From assembly GCF_001540865.1 (NCBI RefSeq), contig NC_033631.1, forward strand, positions 2,787,947 through 2,851,946: 64,000 nucleotides of DNA. The letters run 5' to 3'. This DNA comes from Ananas comosus. Its lineage: Eukaryota; Streptophyta; Magnoliopsida; Poales; Bromeliaceae. The position numbers and the translations under genes are program-made. This document shows, in pieces, positions 21,561 to 33,941 of this stretch. Numbering within the stretch: the stretch's first letter is position 1; each line of letters begins with the position of its first letter. The notes below the pieces were generated by a model, which made no database searches, was not told the DNA's origin, and was given only the letters and a program-made list of their open reading frames with translations.

Positions 21561-21944
21561 TGACTAGATTAGTGATATATCTGTTTTACTAAATCAAGAG
21601 TAGAGAATGATATCTTGGAAGAGTGAAAATTTTTCGAAACTTATTAGGTTAGTGAGAGAAAATTAAATAGGGTAATAAAGGTATCACTGTATCTTATGTA
21701 AGCCCTTATGTAACTTATGTAAGCCCGTATACTCGAGTGCTTGCCTTTTGAGAGTAACTTATGTAAGCTCTTACGACTGGAATAATTTTCTAGAGTTGAG
21801 GTAAATAAATATTGACAAAAAATTAGTTTTTGTTTTATTTCCCTACATTTCGACGATAAAATATTTGAATCAATAATCGACACAATAAATATTATTATCT
21901 ACAATAATTGATCATCGAAAACCCGTCCAGCCCCGGTGATTTAT
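21561..21944. other. no gene seen
   Basis: AT-rich flank of the duplication. Two copies of AACTTATGTAAGC(C/T)C(G/T) occur at about 21710-21770. Confidence 0.4.
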
Positions 21945-22632
21945 CTGGCGGCCGGGGAGCTTGGTGTGAAAAGTTTAAAAGCTTAAAATACGGCATTCCT
22001 TATCAAATGATGGTGGAAATTCTTTGTTGAAAAGGATGCACCTTGGATAAAGCTAATCAAATCCATATATTACAATAGAATAATACTCTGCCCACTATGT
22101 AACTCCATTTCTGTTCCAGTTTCACAATTCTAGAAAGGAGTAACAGAAACTTCGAACATTTTTTGCCCCTCAACGGATTGAAAGATAGGTGATGAGAAGA
22201 AGTCTACATATTTCGAGTTACGTCAATGGGGAAGTGACATTAGCTTTCAAAATCTTTACCCTGAGTTATTCAAGGGGACACATAATAAAGTTGCTACTGT
22301 CGGGCGCTAAGTCAATCTCACTTTGCAAGAGTTATATGGGCAATTACATGGCCCACTTACATTAATTTCTCATAATGACCTCACCCAGCTTGTGAGGGTG
22401 GTGCAAGAGACATTTTTTCAAGATGTCGATGATCGAATTATTTGGCGCCGGACAACGAGCCGAAATTTTTCTGTAGCTTCAGCATGTCATTTTCTTACTA
22501 ACAGAGGTGTCACTATAGCTAATTTGAAGGTGATCTGGGAAATTGGAGCCCCTCTTAAAGTAAAAGTCTTCGTGTGGTTAATGTGCAAAAAAAAAATCTT
22601 AACGGCCGAGAACTTGAGGAAAAGAAATTGAC
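21945..22632 (+). pseudogene. LINE (non-LTR retrotransposon) RT C-terminal and zf-RVT relic
   Basis: Frames in plus orientation give LGVKSLKA, WWKFFVEKDAPWIKLIKS, then WGSDISFQNLYPELF and, after a stop near 22310, the zinc-binding RT-associated region (RIIWRRTTSRNFSVASACHFLT, VIWEIGAPLKVKVFVWLMCKKKILTAENLRKRN). The order and spacing match the end of the reverse transcriptase ORF of plant LINEs. The RT catalytic domain and endonuclease are missing, and the frame is broken. No poly-A tail is evident. Confidence 0.85.
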
Positions 22633-22776
22633 CGGCAACTAGTCAGTTAATTCACGTATAATACACGAATTATTCACGAACAATCGGCAAAACGTATAAA
22701 ACACTCCGTTTACGAACTTTTTCCAAAAAAATCGGAATAAAATGTATTTTTTTTCCTTGCTCAAAGTATTCGCGAT

Positions 22777-23293
22777 TGTTGGAAATTCGATAGCAACGAA
22801 AACTTACGAACTGAATAGCCAACGTATTCGGGAACCAGAATCAGATCGCATTGCTTGTTTTACTAGCCTGCTTGGATCGTTCTGGTCTCGATGCTTCTAG
22901 ATCTCCCATGTATCTCGACTATCTCGGCTTCTCCCACGCCTACGCCTCGCGTCACAGATCGGATGCGTCGGATACGAATGGGGTGCAAATCGGATGCGAT
23001 GGAAGTCAATCGAAGAGGGCTACCAGAGTCCTCTTCTATATCCACACTCCAAGATCCCGGGAATGTAGGTGGAAATCCTAAAGAAAAAGAAGAGAGAGAA
23101 TAAGGAAGATTGATTGTGGATTCTCTTAGATCGAATTAGATCATATGATCCGACCCACTAGCAATAATAACTCATTGGACCCAAACCACAGGCCCAAAAT
23201 GCTTAAATCTAGTTATTATGTCTAGCCTAAACAAGCTTATATACTTTCACATCTAGCTATAACTACCCGATGTGGGACAATTAGGGTGTCACA
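22777..23293 (-). mobile_element. solo or truncating LTR, minus orientation
   Basis: On the minus strand it starts TGTGACACCCTAATTGTCCC (a common plant LTR start containing TCCCACATCGG), has TATATAAGC near 23240, and ends TTTCCAACA, about 517 bp with TG...CA ends. It abuts the copia RT frame at 23294, where RNase H should follow but does not. No 5-bp duplication matches, so the left side was probably lost in a rearrangement. Confidence 0.65.
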
Positions 23294-24835
23294 TTACCAA
23301 ACCAACAGCGAAGCAAATGTCAGGTCGAATACACATCATAGTGTACATCAAGTTGCCAATTGCACTCGCATAAGGAACCCTACTCATTTGCTCCTTATCT
23401 TTATCCGTTTTAAGGCATTGATCAGACTCAGAGTATGATTCCTTTCCACTAGAGTGTCCATGGGTTTTCTATGATGCATCCTAAAATGCTCTAGAACCTT
23501 TTTAATATAAGGTTCTTGAGACAAACCAAGAAGCCTTCTAGAGCGATCACGGATGACCTTCACTCCGAGCACATAGCTCACCTTACCCATATCTTTCATC
23601 TCAAAGTCGAGAGACAACCACTCCTTAGTGGTATTGATCGACTCCATGTCATTTCCAACCAATAGTACGTCGTCGACGTATAGGAAAAGGAACAGAATTC
23701 CCTTCTCTCTCTTCTTGACATATACACAGTGGTCCTTCTTTATCATGGACATACCGATAGAAGTGATGGTTTCATGAAACCTGAAATACCACTGTCTCGA
23801 CGACTGCTTGAGACCATAAATAGATCTTTTAAGCCAACAAACCTTGTCTTTTTTTTACCTTTGTGTACCAAACCCTCAGGTTGATCTATGTAGATCTCTT
23901 CAGCTAATCCTCCATTGAGAAAAGCTGTCTTGATATCCATTTGGAACAATTCCAAATCTAGATATGCCACTAAGGTTAAAATCAAACGTATAGAGACAAA
24001 TCGCACAACGGGAACAAACGCCTCATTGTAATCTATCCCTTGCCTCTGAGTGTAGTCCTTGGGCACGAGCTGAACCTTATATTTATCGATTGATCCATCC
24101 ACCTTACGCTTAATTTTTAAAACTCATTTATTTCCAATAGACTTGCGCCCGGGCGGAAGGTCAACCAACTCCCATACTTGGTTCTTGCTCATAGAGTCAT
24201 CTCATCTCTCATAGTAGCCATCTACTCACTGCAAGCTGACGTCTGCAATGCTTCTTTATAAGAAGCAGGTTCATCATCATCGAGCAAAGTGCATATGAAA
24301 ATATCCCCTTCGATCTGAAAATGTTGACGGGGAATATGTCCACGTTCACTTCTACGCAATAAAGGGCCTGAACTGCTGACTTCCAAGGGTATGCTCTTAT
24401 TCAAGGAAGCACTCCCACTAGCCGGAGGATCGCTACCACTTAAGTGACTTCGGAAAGTGATTGATCACCCTCAACAACAGATAGGGTAGCGTCGTCCTGT
24501 AACTCATACAACTTGACGTCTCTTCGCATTTCACCAATGCTTGGAAATTTCTCTTTTAGGAATTCCATATCACGAGACTCAATCTCGGTCATACCACCAC
24601 CTGGGTGTTCACCATACATTACATAGCCCTTCGAATTTTCAGGGTACTTGATGAACACATGCTCACTTGCTCTAGGACAGACAGAGTTTCCCGAATCTAT
24701 GTAAGGAGCTGTGAACATATCCAGCCAAATCCCAATGGCGTAAGTAGTGTGATCTCTGCTTTCTACAACTTCACAACTCATATGGGGTAGAAGGCACTAA
24801 TTTGCGAAGGACTCGATTGTAGATATAGGCCGCAG
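23294..24835 (-). pseudogene. Ty1/copia RT-half of polyprotein, interrupted
   Basis: Minus strand. The RT region reads DYNEAFVPVVRFVSIRLILTL, then LELFQMDIKTAFLNGGLAEEIYIDQPEG, the catalytic FLYVDDVLLVGND (YVDD), VSYVLGVKVIRDRS and LMYTMMCIRPDICFAVG. Upstream (24222-24781) is the integrase C-terminal linker (YPENSKGYVMYGEHPGGGMTEIESRDMEFL). Several frameshifts separate the blocks. RNase H is absent, cut off by the LTR at 22777-23293. The rest of the polyprotein continues beyond the solo LTR at 27453. Confidence 0.9.
24831..24835. repeat. target-site duplication CGCAG, left
   Basis: Five bases before the LTR start, repeated exactly at 27453-27457. Confidence 0.9.
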
Positions 24836-27452
24836 TGTCACGCCCCGGGACCGATACCAATTTGGGCCGGCCCGGGCACGTCAGACAGACGCCGAACGGA
24901 CAGAGTTTTTCCTATCCGCCCAAGGCTCATCACCTGTACATTTTCAAGTAGAGAAAAGCACTAGCGAAAACATACACAAACGGCTTACACGATGATAAGC
25001 AATAGCCATGAGTGAAAGAAAGGAAACTAAACATCTACACAAGTACTATGATTCTCTTTTGATAACATACATGTATCCATTTCATCCAACTTGTACATTC
25101 ATAAAGTCTTTACATTTCATTACATCACTTGAATCATTTCTTTTACATCACATTTGCCCAAAATAAACATTACATTCTTTTTCTTTACTTTAAACATCTT
25201 CAAGTACAAAAGATGACAATAGGGTGGCTACTAACAAAATATGAAATAACCCAACTCTGGTGGCCTCTGACTATGGTGCGATACCTTTACCACGGTCGCT
25301 CGCCGGCTCGCTCGGTCCCGACTCTGTGGAATAGTGGGGTGAGAACTACAACAAAGTTCCCAGTGGCTTCGGCCCCAACCTCACCGACTTTCCCACTGGG
25401 ACTAACTCAAGCATAATAGAAAGGATAAGCAAAATAGTAACCAAACTATAATCATGATGCTAATATGCTTGGACAATAAAGCAAGAAAATCATGCAAGTA
25501 TGCAAGTTCTTTGTTCTTTAAGCTTTGTTCCTTGTTCTTTAATCTCACGGCTAACCCGGGGGTTTCGCCACATTAACTTGCCCACATTAAGTCCATCATC
25601 GCGGGCCCTCAGCTGCCTACCGCTAAGACCGTCCTCGGGTTTACTCCAACCCGTGATACAAAACTCCGGAGCGCATCGCTCGAGGGGGAGCGACCGCCCT
25701 CGAGCACGGAACTCATAGCAAGTATGATCGATCCTTAACTCTAAGGATATATAGTTCAATCATTGTCTTTACACTACCTCTAGTGTTCTTTACATCACTT
25801 TATTTTGCTAACTCTAGCAATCATTGTTCTGTAATTTTACTCGTTCTTTATGCCACTTTCGTTTTCTTTCCTTGTCTCTAATCATTATCATTGTTCTTTG
25901 CGTCATATTTCTCTTTGATGCCACACACACACTAACTCTAGTGTCACTTTACTTTACATTATCGAATGCCACTCGATCTATGTTTTATTGTGTCACTTGT
26001 TCTTTCATCTCATTGGGTGCTTACATTATATCTCATGCATACATATAGGGTTGAATAGGTTCTCAAACATTTCAAATAGCACGTGTACTCACATCATGCA
26101 ACACTCACATATTAACATCACATCTACCCTATAATGCATGCAACAATATAAATATATGCTCAATTGAATGACACATTAGGCATAGAGGGAATTCCAACAA
26201 GTTTGGATAGCACCACCCACCTCGTAGGCGTACTAGGATGCTACGGTGATTTTCCTGGGATTTTTAGTCTCTTAGTTCGCTACCTGCGGCAAAGCGAAGC
26301 CCTATTAGGCCATTTTACTCATATCTTTACATTGGCCTTTCGTAACGTCAATCCGAGCGCTCCAACACGTCGAAAATACCCCCAATTAGATTTTTAGAGG
26401 GTCAATTTTATTTTGAAATCCTCACAAGCAAAAGCCCCAAATTTGGGTGCCCTAGTTCATACCATATATCAAACCTAGGGTTTGATCTCAACAAGAAGTA
26501 AAAAAAGCTTCAATCTACTCTAGAGACTCTATTAAAACCATTCTTAACTCTATCAAAACCCAAGTTTGGGTTCCACCATGAGAGAGGTTGAAGCTCACCT
26601 CTAAGCTTCATCACATATACCCCATCCATGGTTTTGATCTCTTAAAGAAGCAAAAGAAAGCTTCAAATACTCAAAAGGTTCTACTAAAATCATTTCTAGG
26701 TCATTTGGTTATCATTCTAGGGTTTTACCATGAATAGGATTCAAGCTTATCTCTAAGCTTGCTCCTATGTTGCTCCAAAGAGGAAGAAGAGGAAATAGCT
26801 CTACTCCTTAGCTTCTCCTTCACCTTCTACTCCTTCTCCTTTTTCTTTTTTTCACTTTCTTTCCTTTCTTTTCTTCTTCTCCTTCTTGTCTTCTAGAGAG
26901 AGAAAGAGAGGAGAGAGTGCGTGAGAGGGAGAGAATGAGAGCTAGGTCCCTCATAACCCCTCAACATAACCTATATATTGCATAATTGCAAATAAGCCCC
27001 TCATCTTTTACTTTATTAAACTGCCTGAACTGGGCAGATTTCGTGTTCGAGGACCGGTCTCCCCGACTTGGGACCGGTCCCAGAGAGCTCTCCCGGAAGC
27101 TGGCAGAGCTCCAGCCTGATGCAACCGGTCTCTCTCTAGGGGACCGATCTCTCGGGGACCGGTCTCTCCCTGCAGGGACCGGTTCCAGAGAGTTAGTTTT
27201 CTGGGACTTAGCCGATTTTCAGCCTTTCTCATTTCTCACGCGTACGGGGACCGATCTCTCCTTCAGGGACCGGTCCCCGAGAGCACAAAACCTGTAGAAT
27301 GTAGATTTTTGATTCTTTAGCTCTTGAAAACCTCCCACAATGCATTTTTGATCCTTTTAACACCTTCGGACTTTCCGAAGTGTACCATCCTCGCACTTTG
27401 ATCAACTTGACTAAAGTTCGATATTTATTTTCCGAATTCTCGGTATATTACA
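24836..27452 (+). mobile_element. 2.6-kb solo LTR (E) inside copia
   Basis: Begins TGTCACGCCCCGGGACC and ends GGTATATTACA, flanked by the 5-bp duplication CGCAG. It splits the copia polyprotein cleanly. No coding domain is present, so it is a solo LTR of a long-LTR family (size like Del/Tekay-type gypsy LTRs) or a non-autonomous element. Contains the GGTGAGAACTA...TAGTTCCCAGTGG-type hairpin near 25338 and an ACCGGT palindrome array (27045-27290). Relatives in the window: 4818-5047, 30463-33212, 48653-54624, 49448-52973 and 56535-58407. Confidence 0.85.
27045..27290. repeat. ACCGGT palindrome array in LTR E
   Basis: About eight ACCGGT/ACCGAT boxes, most inside larger palindromes such as GGGACCGGTCCC, in pairs spaced by CTCTCC(N)GCAGG-type linkers. 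Confidence 0.85.
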
Positions 27453-29287
27453 CGCAGTCAAAAGTGCATCTCCTAAAAAATGTATAAAAAGATGCGCCTG
27501 CACCATCATCGACATAACCATGTCTAGCGGAGTACAATTCCTTCGCTCTGCAACACCATTTTATTGCGGAGTACCAGGAATAGTGAGCTGTCTACTAATG
27601 CCCTTTTCCTCACAATAAGTCTTGAACTGATCAGACAAGTACTCACGACCTCGGTTAGTGCGAAGTGTCTTTACACTTCTTTCTATTTGATTCTCAGCCT
27701 CCGCAACGAAGCGCTTGAAGCAATCTAAAGCTTCAGATTAGCGAGAAAGCAAATACACATATCTATAACAGGAATAATAATCAATGAATGTGAGAAAATA
27801 GCACACACCATGTCGAGCCCTCACATTCATTGGCCCACAAATGTCTAAGTGGATTAGCTCCAAAGTATGAGAGGCATAAGTAGCCTTACCAAAAAGCTTG
27901 TTACATGCCTTCCCAGCCAAACAAGGCTCACATACAGCTAGGTCAATTTTAGCAAGAGACCCCAAAAGGCCTTCTCGAGCCAGTCTATTCATCTTTATTG
28001 ACCTATATGGCCTAATCTGGCATGCCATTTAATGAATTCATTACAGAGATTAGAAGAAGAAGAAGAAGCAAATGCAAACGAATCATCCTCCAAATCTAAT
28101 TTAAAGAAACCATCAACTAATGTATCATATCCAAATAAAGTACCATAAAAGAAAATATCAAGGCAGTCTCTATCAAAATGAAATGAATATCCAAGATGCA
28201 ACACAACTAAAACTGAATATAGATCACATCAAATTCCGGGTGCATATAGCACGTCCTGAAGAAGTAAAGTATGGCCACCATGCAACTTGAGTTGGTACGA
28301 ACCAACTCCAAGGACTTCTTTCTTCGTGCCATTCCCAAGGGTGACAAACTGTGTGCCAGACGGTACTCGATGGTAATCTACGAACCCCACTCGATCACGA
28401 ACTACGTGTTTATTTGCTCCTGTATCCACAATCCAATCAGGAAAAGAATGCTAAAGCATAAGAGCAAACAAAACAGTGTGAGTTGAGTGGTAGGGTTACC
28501 TTTTTCGACTCAGGACAATTCCGAGCGAAATGACCCTTCTGCTTGCAATTATAACATTTTAGCTTTGTAGCATCCCTACTGCCAACGCGCTTGCCTCTGC
28601 GGTACTTTCGAACTCCACCCTGAGGAGCTTGATTCCATTTCTTCTGCACTCCATTGTTGTGATGTTTTTTTTGTGCTTGGGTGCGATCCCACTGCGCTTC
28701 TCAGAGCGTGCAATAAGAGCGACAGAACGGTTCGCTTCCAAGCGCTCTGTCTCAAGCTCGAGATGGCGCGAGATATCATTACACATTTTAATATTCTCGT
28801 TGTGCGTCATCAGGAGTTTCACTGGGACCATTTAGGATCAGGCAGTGATCAAATCACTGCTAGAACTTGTTACTCATCAGTGAGCTCATTTCCAGCAGTC
28901 TTAAAGTCTCGAATTATGGTGCTCATCACACGGAGGTGCTCAGCCATTGAATAATTCGTGTCTTTAATATACTGTTGAAACTTGAGATTTAAGGCACGTA
29001 GCCTCATAGCTGAAGTTTGACCAAAAGTACTTCAGATTGTCCCAAATGTCCTTGGCAGTTTCAAAGATCTCAAACTGTCCAATGAGGTCATCTTGTATGG
29101 CACACAACATAGTGTACCGAGCAGTTCGATCCTCCTGGATCCATTTGTTATAGATCTCTTTTTCATGCTCAGAAGTTGTACCTTCGGCAGGCAGGACTCT
29201 TTTGACAGAAAGAGTTTCGATAACCCCTTATTCATTAAGCAGGTATTGTATTTTTCAATACCAAATATCATAATTTTTTCCATCTAG
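27453..29287 (-). pseudogene. Ty1/copia gag-protease-integrase half
   Basis: Minus strand continuation of the polyprotein. From the N-terminus: gag near 29283-28560 (FGIEKYNTCLMNKGLS, UBN2-like), zinc knuckle CYNCKQKGHFARNC (CX2CX4HX4C, 28535-28580), protease DTGANKHVVRD (catalytic DTG, about 28420), GAG-pre-integrase RLGHIGQ, zinc-binding residues, and integrase DICGPMNVRARHGVCYFLTFIDYYSCYRYVYLLS (first catalytic Asp). Then QKSERQNT-like integrase text to 27480 in shifted frames. Many frameshifts and stops; not functional. Confidence 0.9.
28535..28580 (-). other. gag zinc knuckle (CCHC)
   Basis: CYNCKQKGHFARNC, intact CX2CX4HX4C spacing; RNA-binding nucleocapsid motif of the copia relic. 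Confidence 0.9.
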
Positions 29288-30015
29288 CTTATCATCCCTA
29301 ATGAGATCAGTTATGATATATTTGAAAGTCATTTCACTGCATTCAAAAATAGGTTTGGACATTATGCACATTTTTCAAAAAATTAACAAGATTGAAACAC
29401 TATCCTCGACACAACGGGATCGAAAATTTTGCTATACTCATAATCATCACTCAGTGTCGATTCAAATATTACAATCTCATTAATTTTTCTATTAATTTTG
29501 GAACTTATTCAAAAAGTTGGAACTTATCCATTTTAGAAAAATATTTTGAGAACTTATCTCAATAATATCATCACACCGATAAAAAATAAGTATTTATACC
29601 AAAATTTAATTTGAAAACGTCGACGCTATGCAAAATATATTCCTTTATATGGCCTTAATTATTACATTGCTTTTTACAGAATAAAACCTACTACATCACT
29701 ACAAAGATGTACATCTGGAAAAGAAATGTACAATAGAAATGCTGTACATGTCGAACCGCTTTTCAAAAATTAAATTTTGTTGAAAATACCGAAAGAACAT
29801 AAGTACTTATGTACCAAAAAAAACATATGCTACATAGGCATTTAAAATTCACCCACATAAGATAAACAACACACCATTGAACCACAAGCATAAAAAAAAA
29901 GTACCGCACAGAAACATAAAAAAAGTGTGTTGTTGTGCAGGATTATTTTTTTTATCACAAAAAATTTTACCATACAAAAAATTTTACCATAAAAATTTTT
30001 TTTTACCGCACAGTC
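29288..30015. other. no gene; copia leader and AT-rich flank
   Basis: Upstream of the copia gag start. No LTR or primer-binding site could be identified. About 29940-30010 has repeated AAAAATTTTACCATA units. Confidence 0.4.
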
Positions 30016-30460
30016 AGGGCCGAACTGGGACCACGCTCGCGTGCGCACCAGGGCGGGCCGGGCCAAAAAAAATGCTCGAACCCTGGGCAGGCCGCACCCT
30101 CCACGTGGCAGGCAGAGCAGGCCTGCAAGCCCGCCGGCACTGCGAGGGTCTTCCCGCGCGAGTGGCGGGCTGGGCCAGGCCCGCAAGCCCGTGCACGACG
30201 CACAGGTTCACACCCGAGCCCGCAGCGGACCAGGCCTGCGCACCAGCGGGTGCGGCGGGCCTACCCAGGCCTGCGCGCCCGCGCAGGACCGCGCGGGCCT
30301 GTGCAGGTGTAGGGCCGCACCCAGCTCCGGCGCAGGGGGGCGCGGCATAGGGCTCGGGCCGGGCCCAGAGCCCGCTCGAGCGCGCATAGGCCAGCGCGGG
30401 CNCGGACTGGCTCGGGCCGTGCCCAGAGCCCGCTCGAGCGCGCATAGGCCAGCGCGGGCT
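30016..30460. repeat. GC-rich island with a duplicated 50-bp block around an N
   Basis: About 75% G+C, with open frames on both strands that look like GC-rich shadows. The block at about 30350-30401 is repeated at about 30409-30459 with one mismatch, and a single N (30402) lies between them. No domain recognised. Confidence 0.75.
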
Positions 30461-30462
30461 GA

Positions 30463-33212
30463 GCCGAACGGACAGAGTTTTCCCTGTACATCCTAGGCGT
30501 CGCAATCAATACAATTCGCGAGATTCCAACCAGGAACATATTTCAAGCAAGAATTGCATAAGGAAGTATCAAAAACATAAAACAACTAAACTATTACAAG
30601 CATTTACATCACATGCTTTCTACATATTATATTTTCGTTTTCTTTTCTTCCAAATACAATCAGTATTATTACAACATTGTATTCTTCCTTTCTACAACCC
30701 CTAGCTAGGCCGACTCAGGATAATGCTATCTCTGGTCTCTGTGATAGGGCGCTATCTACGGAGCTACGCCCTTTCCTCGCGCTGTCGTGCCGCTCACGTG
30801 TAAACCTGGAACCCCAAAACCACGTGGGGTGAGAACTATTGTTCATAGTTCCCAGTGGGTACAGCCACCTAAGAAAAAATCTCGACCCACCAGGTTCGAA
30901 GGAGGCACTGCAACATGTTAGTCCAACAAGTATCCACAAATATATATATTCATCAAATAAGTCATGCAACTAACATTTATCATGTTCATGCCTCACAACA
31001 TGCAACTATGTGATCATGCAACTCAAAATGCAATAATGTAAGTAGATCTACTAATTCTACTTCCTGTTTTGCTATCCACAGCTCATCCAAATGACATCTA
31101 AGTTTTCCTCTATCTTAGATTCATGTCAATTACAATTCTACTCATAAGGTTTCATCTACCTTTTCAAAGCAATCCACTCGACTCGGTCTTGAGTCAATCT
31201 TCCGCGGCGTATCGCGTAAAGCCAGGCTCGATGTAAAGGACGTCTCACATGCAACTAAACCTTAAATCTACTCAACTAGGATGCCAACTAGGATGCCAAT
31301 CCACTCTCTAGGATTCATCCATAGCTCACAAAAATATCACCCAATCTCACTGGCTAACCAAAAGGTTAAGCCCCGACTCACTTTGAAAATCTCATAGGTG
31401 AGGAGAATCTGCACTCGCACACTGAGACCGTCTGCGGGACAACTACGTCTGCCCCTATCGTGAAGTACTCCGGAAACCACTGCTTCGGTGGAGCGACCAC
31501 CGACAAGCGAAAACAGACTATGTGAGTATGATCCAATCCTCTCACTCGAAGATACCCTTTCTACTAGGGTTAACAATGACATGGAAATCCACTAATCCCA
31601 ACAATAATGTCACAAGTGTCTCTACTACACTAGTTTCACGTGGCATATATCCACGACTTGGAAAATCACCTATCCCTATATTCATGTCATAGTGTCTCTA
31701 CTACACTAGTCCAAATGCCACTCGATCTACTTGACATTCTACTCGTCCACATCGAGTATTATAGTTTTCATGTTCTTGTTTTCCAATGCCGAATTCTCTA
31801 ATCGACCAAGTTCAACATGCATACTTCATCTACTATGATCCACAATATGGCAACATGCATAGTTCATCCAACATAATCTACAATATGTCAACATGCACGG
31901 TTCATCCAACATATCTACACTATGTCAATATGCATTATCTAACATATACAATATGTCATCATACATCTCATCTAGCATATACCACATATCATTATGCATT
32001 TCATCTCAATGGTAGGTAACATCAACTACATAATATGTTTCAAGCATTCATATTATCATACGAGCCTACCAATACACCTATATGCATCAATTAGAAAACC
32101 ATACTCCACTTCGACATGGAGGCGACCTAATCGCTTCAGTGAAGCACAACCCACCTCGCAACGCTCTCCGATTGCTTGTCGACACTTGCAATGGTTCGGC
32201 TCGAATCCGCAGTCAATCACCGAACGCCCGCTAATCTGCGACCTAGGGTCATCAACGGCTCGTCAATAACCTTCAATTAGAGAACAATAGGGTTTAATTA
32301 GATCAAAACCCTCTAATTTCCAAACCCTCATTTTACACCCTAGTATGAAATTAACCTCCAAATATTCCAAAATTAAATGGAGCGACATGCTAGAAACACT
32401 CTAGAGACTACTAGAACACTAAGCATTAAGGATTAAACCAAATCCTAAACACTTACCGAAATTGTGAACGCCGAGTAGAAAGCACGCTGCTCAACCGGGC
32501 GCACAAAGACTCGAACCGTTGCTTCCAACGCATTCACAAGCTCGCTCTCCGCCAATGCCGCGAATTTGAGATAGAGATCTAGAGAGATGAGAGAGATATT
32601 TAGAGAGAGGAAGGGAGGGTTTCTCTCTCCCTCTCCATGCGTGTGTGTATGTTGGTGTTGTGTGTTCGGTTGAAAGAGAAGAAGAAGAAGACAACTCCTT
32701 TTTATACAAAGCCCCCTCAACAATACACTATTCACATCAGCAGTTTAGCAGCTCAGAATCTGATACTTTTCACCAGAGCCCTTCTGAATGTCTGTTTACG
32801 CTCAAATTTGACAGTCATGCTCGATTTTCTTTAATAAGAAAGAAAATATCTTAAGTTTTCAGTTTCGACCATTTTTGGTCACCGAAAGCTCTACCGAACT
32901 AAAATTTCTAGCAGATAACAGTCGGATTTTATTTTTTACTTTTCGGGTGTCAGAATGTCATGAAATTTTAAATCTAACCTCATAAAAATAATCCCGACAC
33001 ATTTCCAGATTTTCATAATTTTCTGACACTGTGCATTTTCTGCTAAAATATCAGCCCCGTTTCTCACAGAAAATTCTAAATCTCCTGTTTTCACTCCGAT
33101 TTCAGCACGAGTCATTCCAGACTTACATTCTACTTCTTTAAGTCCAATCAAAATAGTATCTTCCGCTATTTTTATTTACACTTAATTTTATATTACAATC
33201 TAGTACATTACA
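30463..33212 (+). mobile_element. long LTR (C), plus orientation, 5' border unclear
   Basis: Shares GCCGAACGGACAGAGTTTT with LTR E and is the reverse complement in outline of LTR B (TTTCAGTTTCGACCATTTTTGGTCACCGAAAGCTCTACCGA and nearby text, 32860-33200). Ends TAGTACATTACA. Contains GGTGAGAACTATT...AATAGTTCCCAGTGGG-type hairpin (30826-30861). The expected TGTCACGCC start is missing and replaced by the GC-rich island. No coding domains. Confidence 0.7.
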
Positions 33213-33489
33213 CAAAATATCAAAAATACCTAACTTCGGCCCACCCCAAGACGAAATCAATTATTAAAAAAAATAAGTGAGAAAAAATAATTAAATATTA
33301 ACCCATCTATCATGCCTCTAGCTTTTATGTCATTCACTTTTGTCAAACAAACAATAGAATTGGAGAAACTTCAGTTCTATAGGTATACAAACAAATAGCA
33401 GAAGGAACGCAATTTTTACCCGAACTCTAGTTCATCCGAAAGCCTACTTCAATTTGAACTTCACCTTCGATGAAAATAATAGGTTCATG
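33213..33489. other. no gene seen
   Basis: AT-rich spacer between LTR C and the kinase relic. Confidence 0.4.
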
Positions 33490-33905
33490 GTTTTTTTCCT
33501 TGCACCGAAAGAATACTCTCTCCCATAGAGCATAATTCAACCAAAACACAATCAGCAATTATGGACAAAATTCTTTGCAGTTAAGAAATTAGGAGGTTTG
33601 ATCTCAAAGTGCACTATGTGCTATTGCTTATGCGATCTTGATACTCTAGCCCTCGAGCTATGGCAATTGCGTGCTTTATAGATATGTTTTTATAGTTAAA
33701 ATCATCCAAGATTCCATTTGGGATGAATTCCAGGAACCCTCAGAAGAGATGCCCAACTACATTATCACAATAACATGTTGAGAAGTTCTGTTAATGATGA
33801 GAATTTTAGTAATAGTGTCCTCATCTTTCTGTTGGATTCATTTAAGAACTTTACAACTACTTTTCAGAGAGCTTACCGTGGAAGGCAGTCTGGAACCTAG
33901 CTTTT
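33490..33905 (-). pseudogene. decayed LRK10L kinase N-lobe relic
   Basis: Nucleotide-level similarity to the functional kinase exon at about 34340-34780: AGAGCATAATT, AAATCAGCAATT, GAGGTTTGAT(C/G)TCAAAGTGCACTAT, TCGAGCTATG(G/C)CAA, TTCCATTTGG. The frame is destroyed by indels. It spans from the activation segment back to about the glycine loop. It lies directly downstream of the intact exon, pointing to a former tandem kinase copy. Confidence 0.75.
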
Positions 33906-33941
33906 CCTCAGAGTATATTGGAAGTTTTCTTTTAGTTTTTG

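Noticed and set aside
27008..27297. Open frames over the ACCGGT array
   Set aside because: Repeat-driven frames on both strands inside a solo LTR.
30016..30505. Long open frames on both strands in GC-rich DNA
   Set aside because: GC-rich composition leaves few stop codons; no domain, mutually overlapping on both strands, and the region is a repeat with an N.
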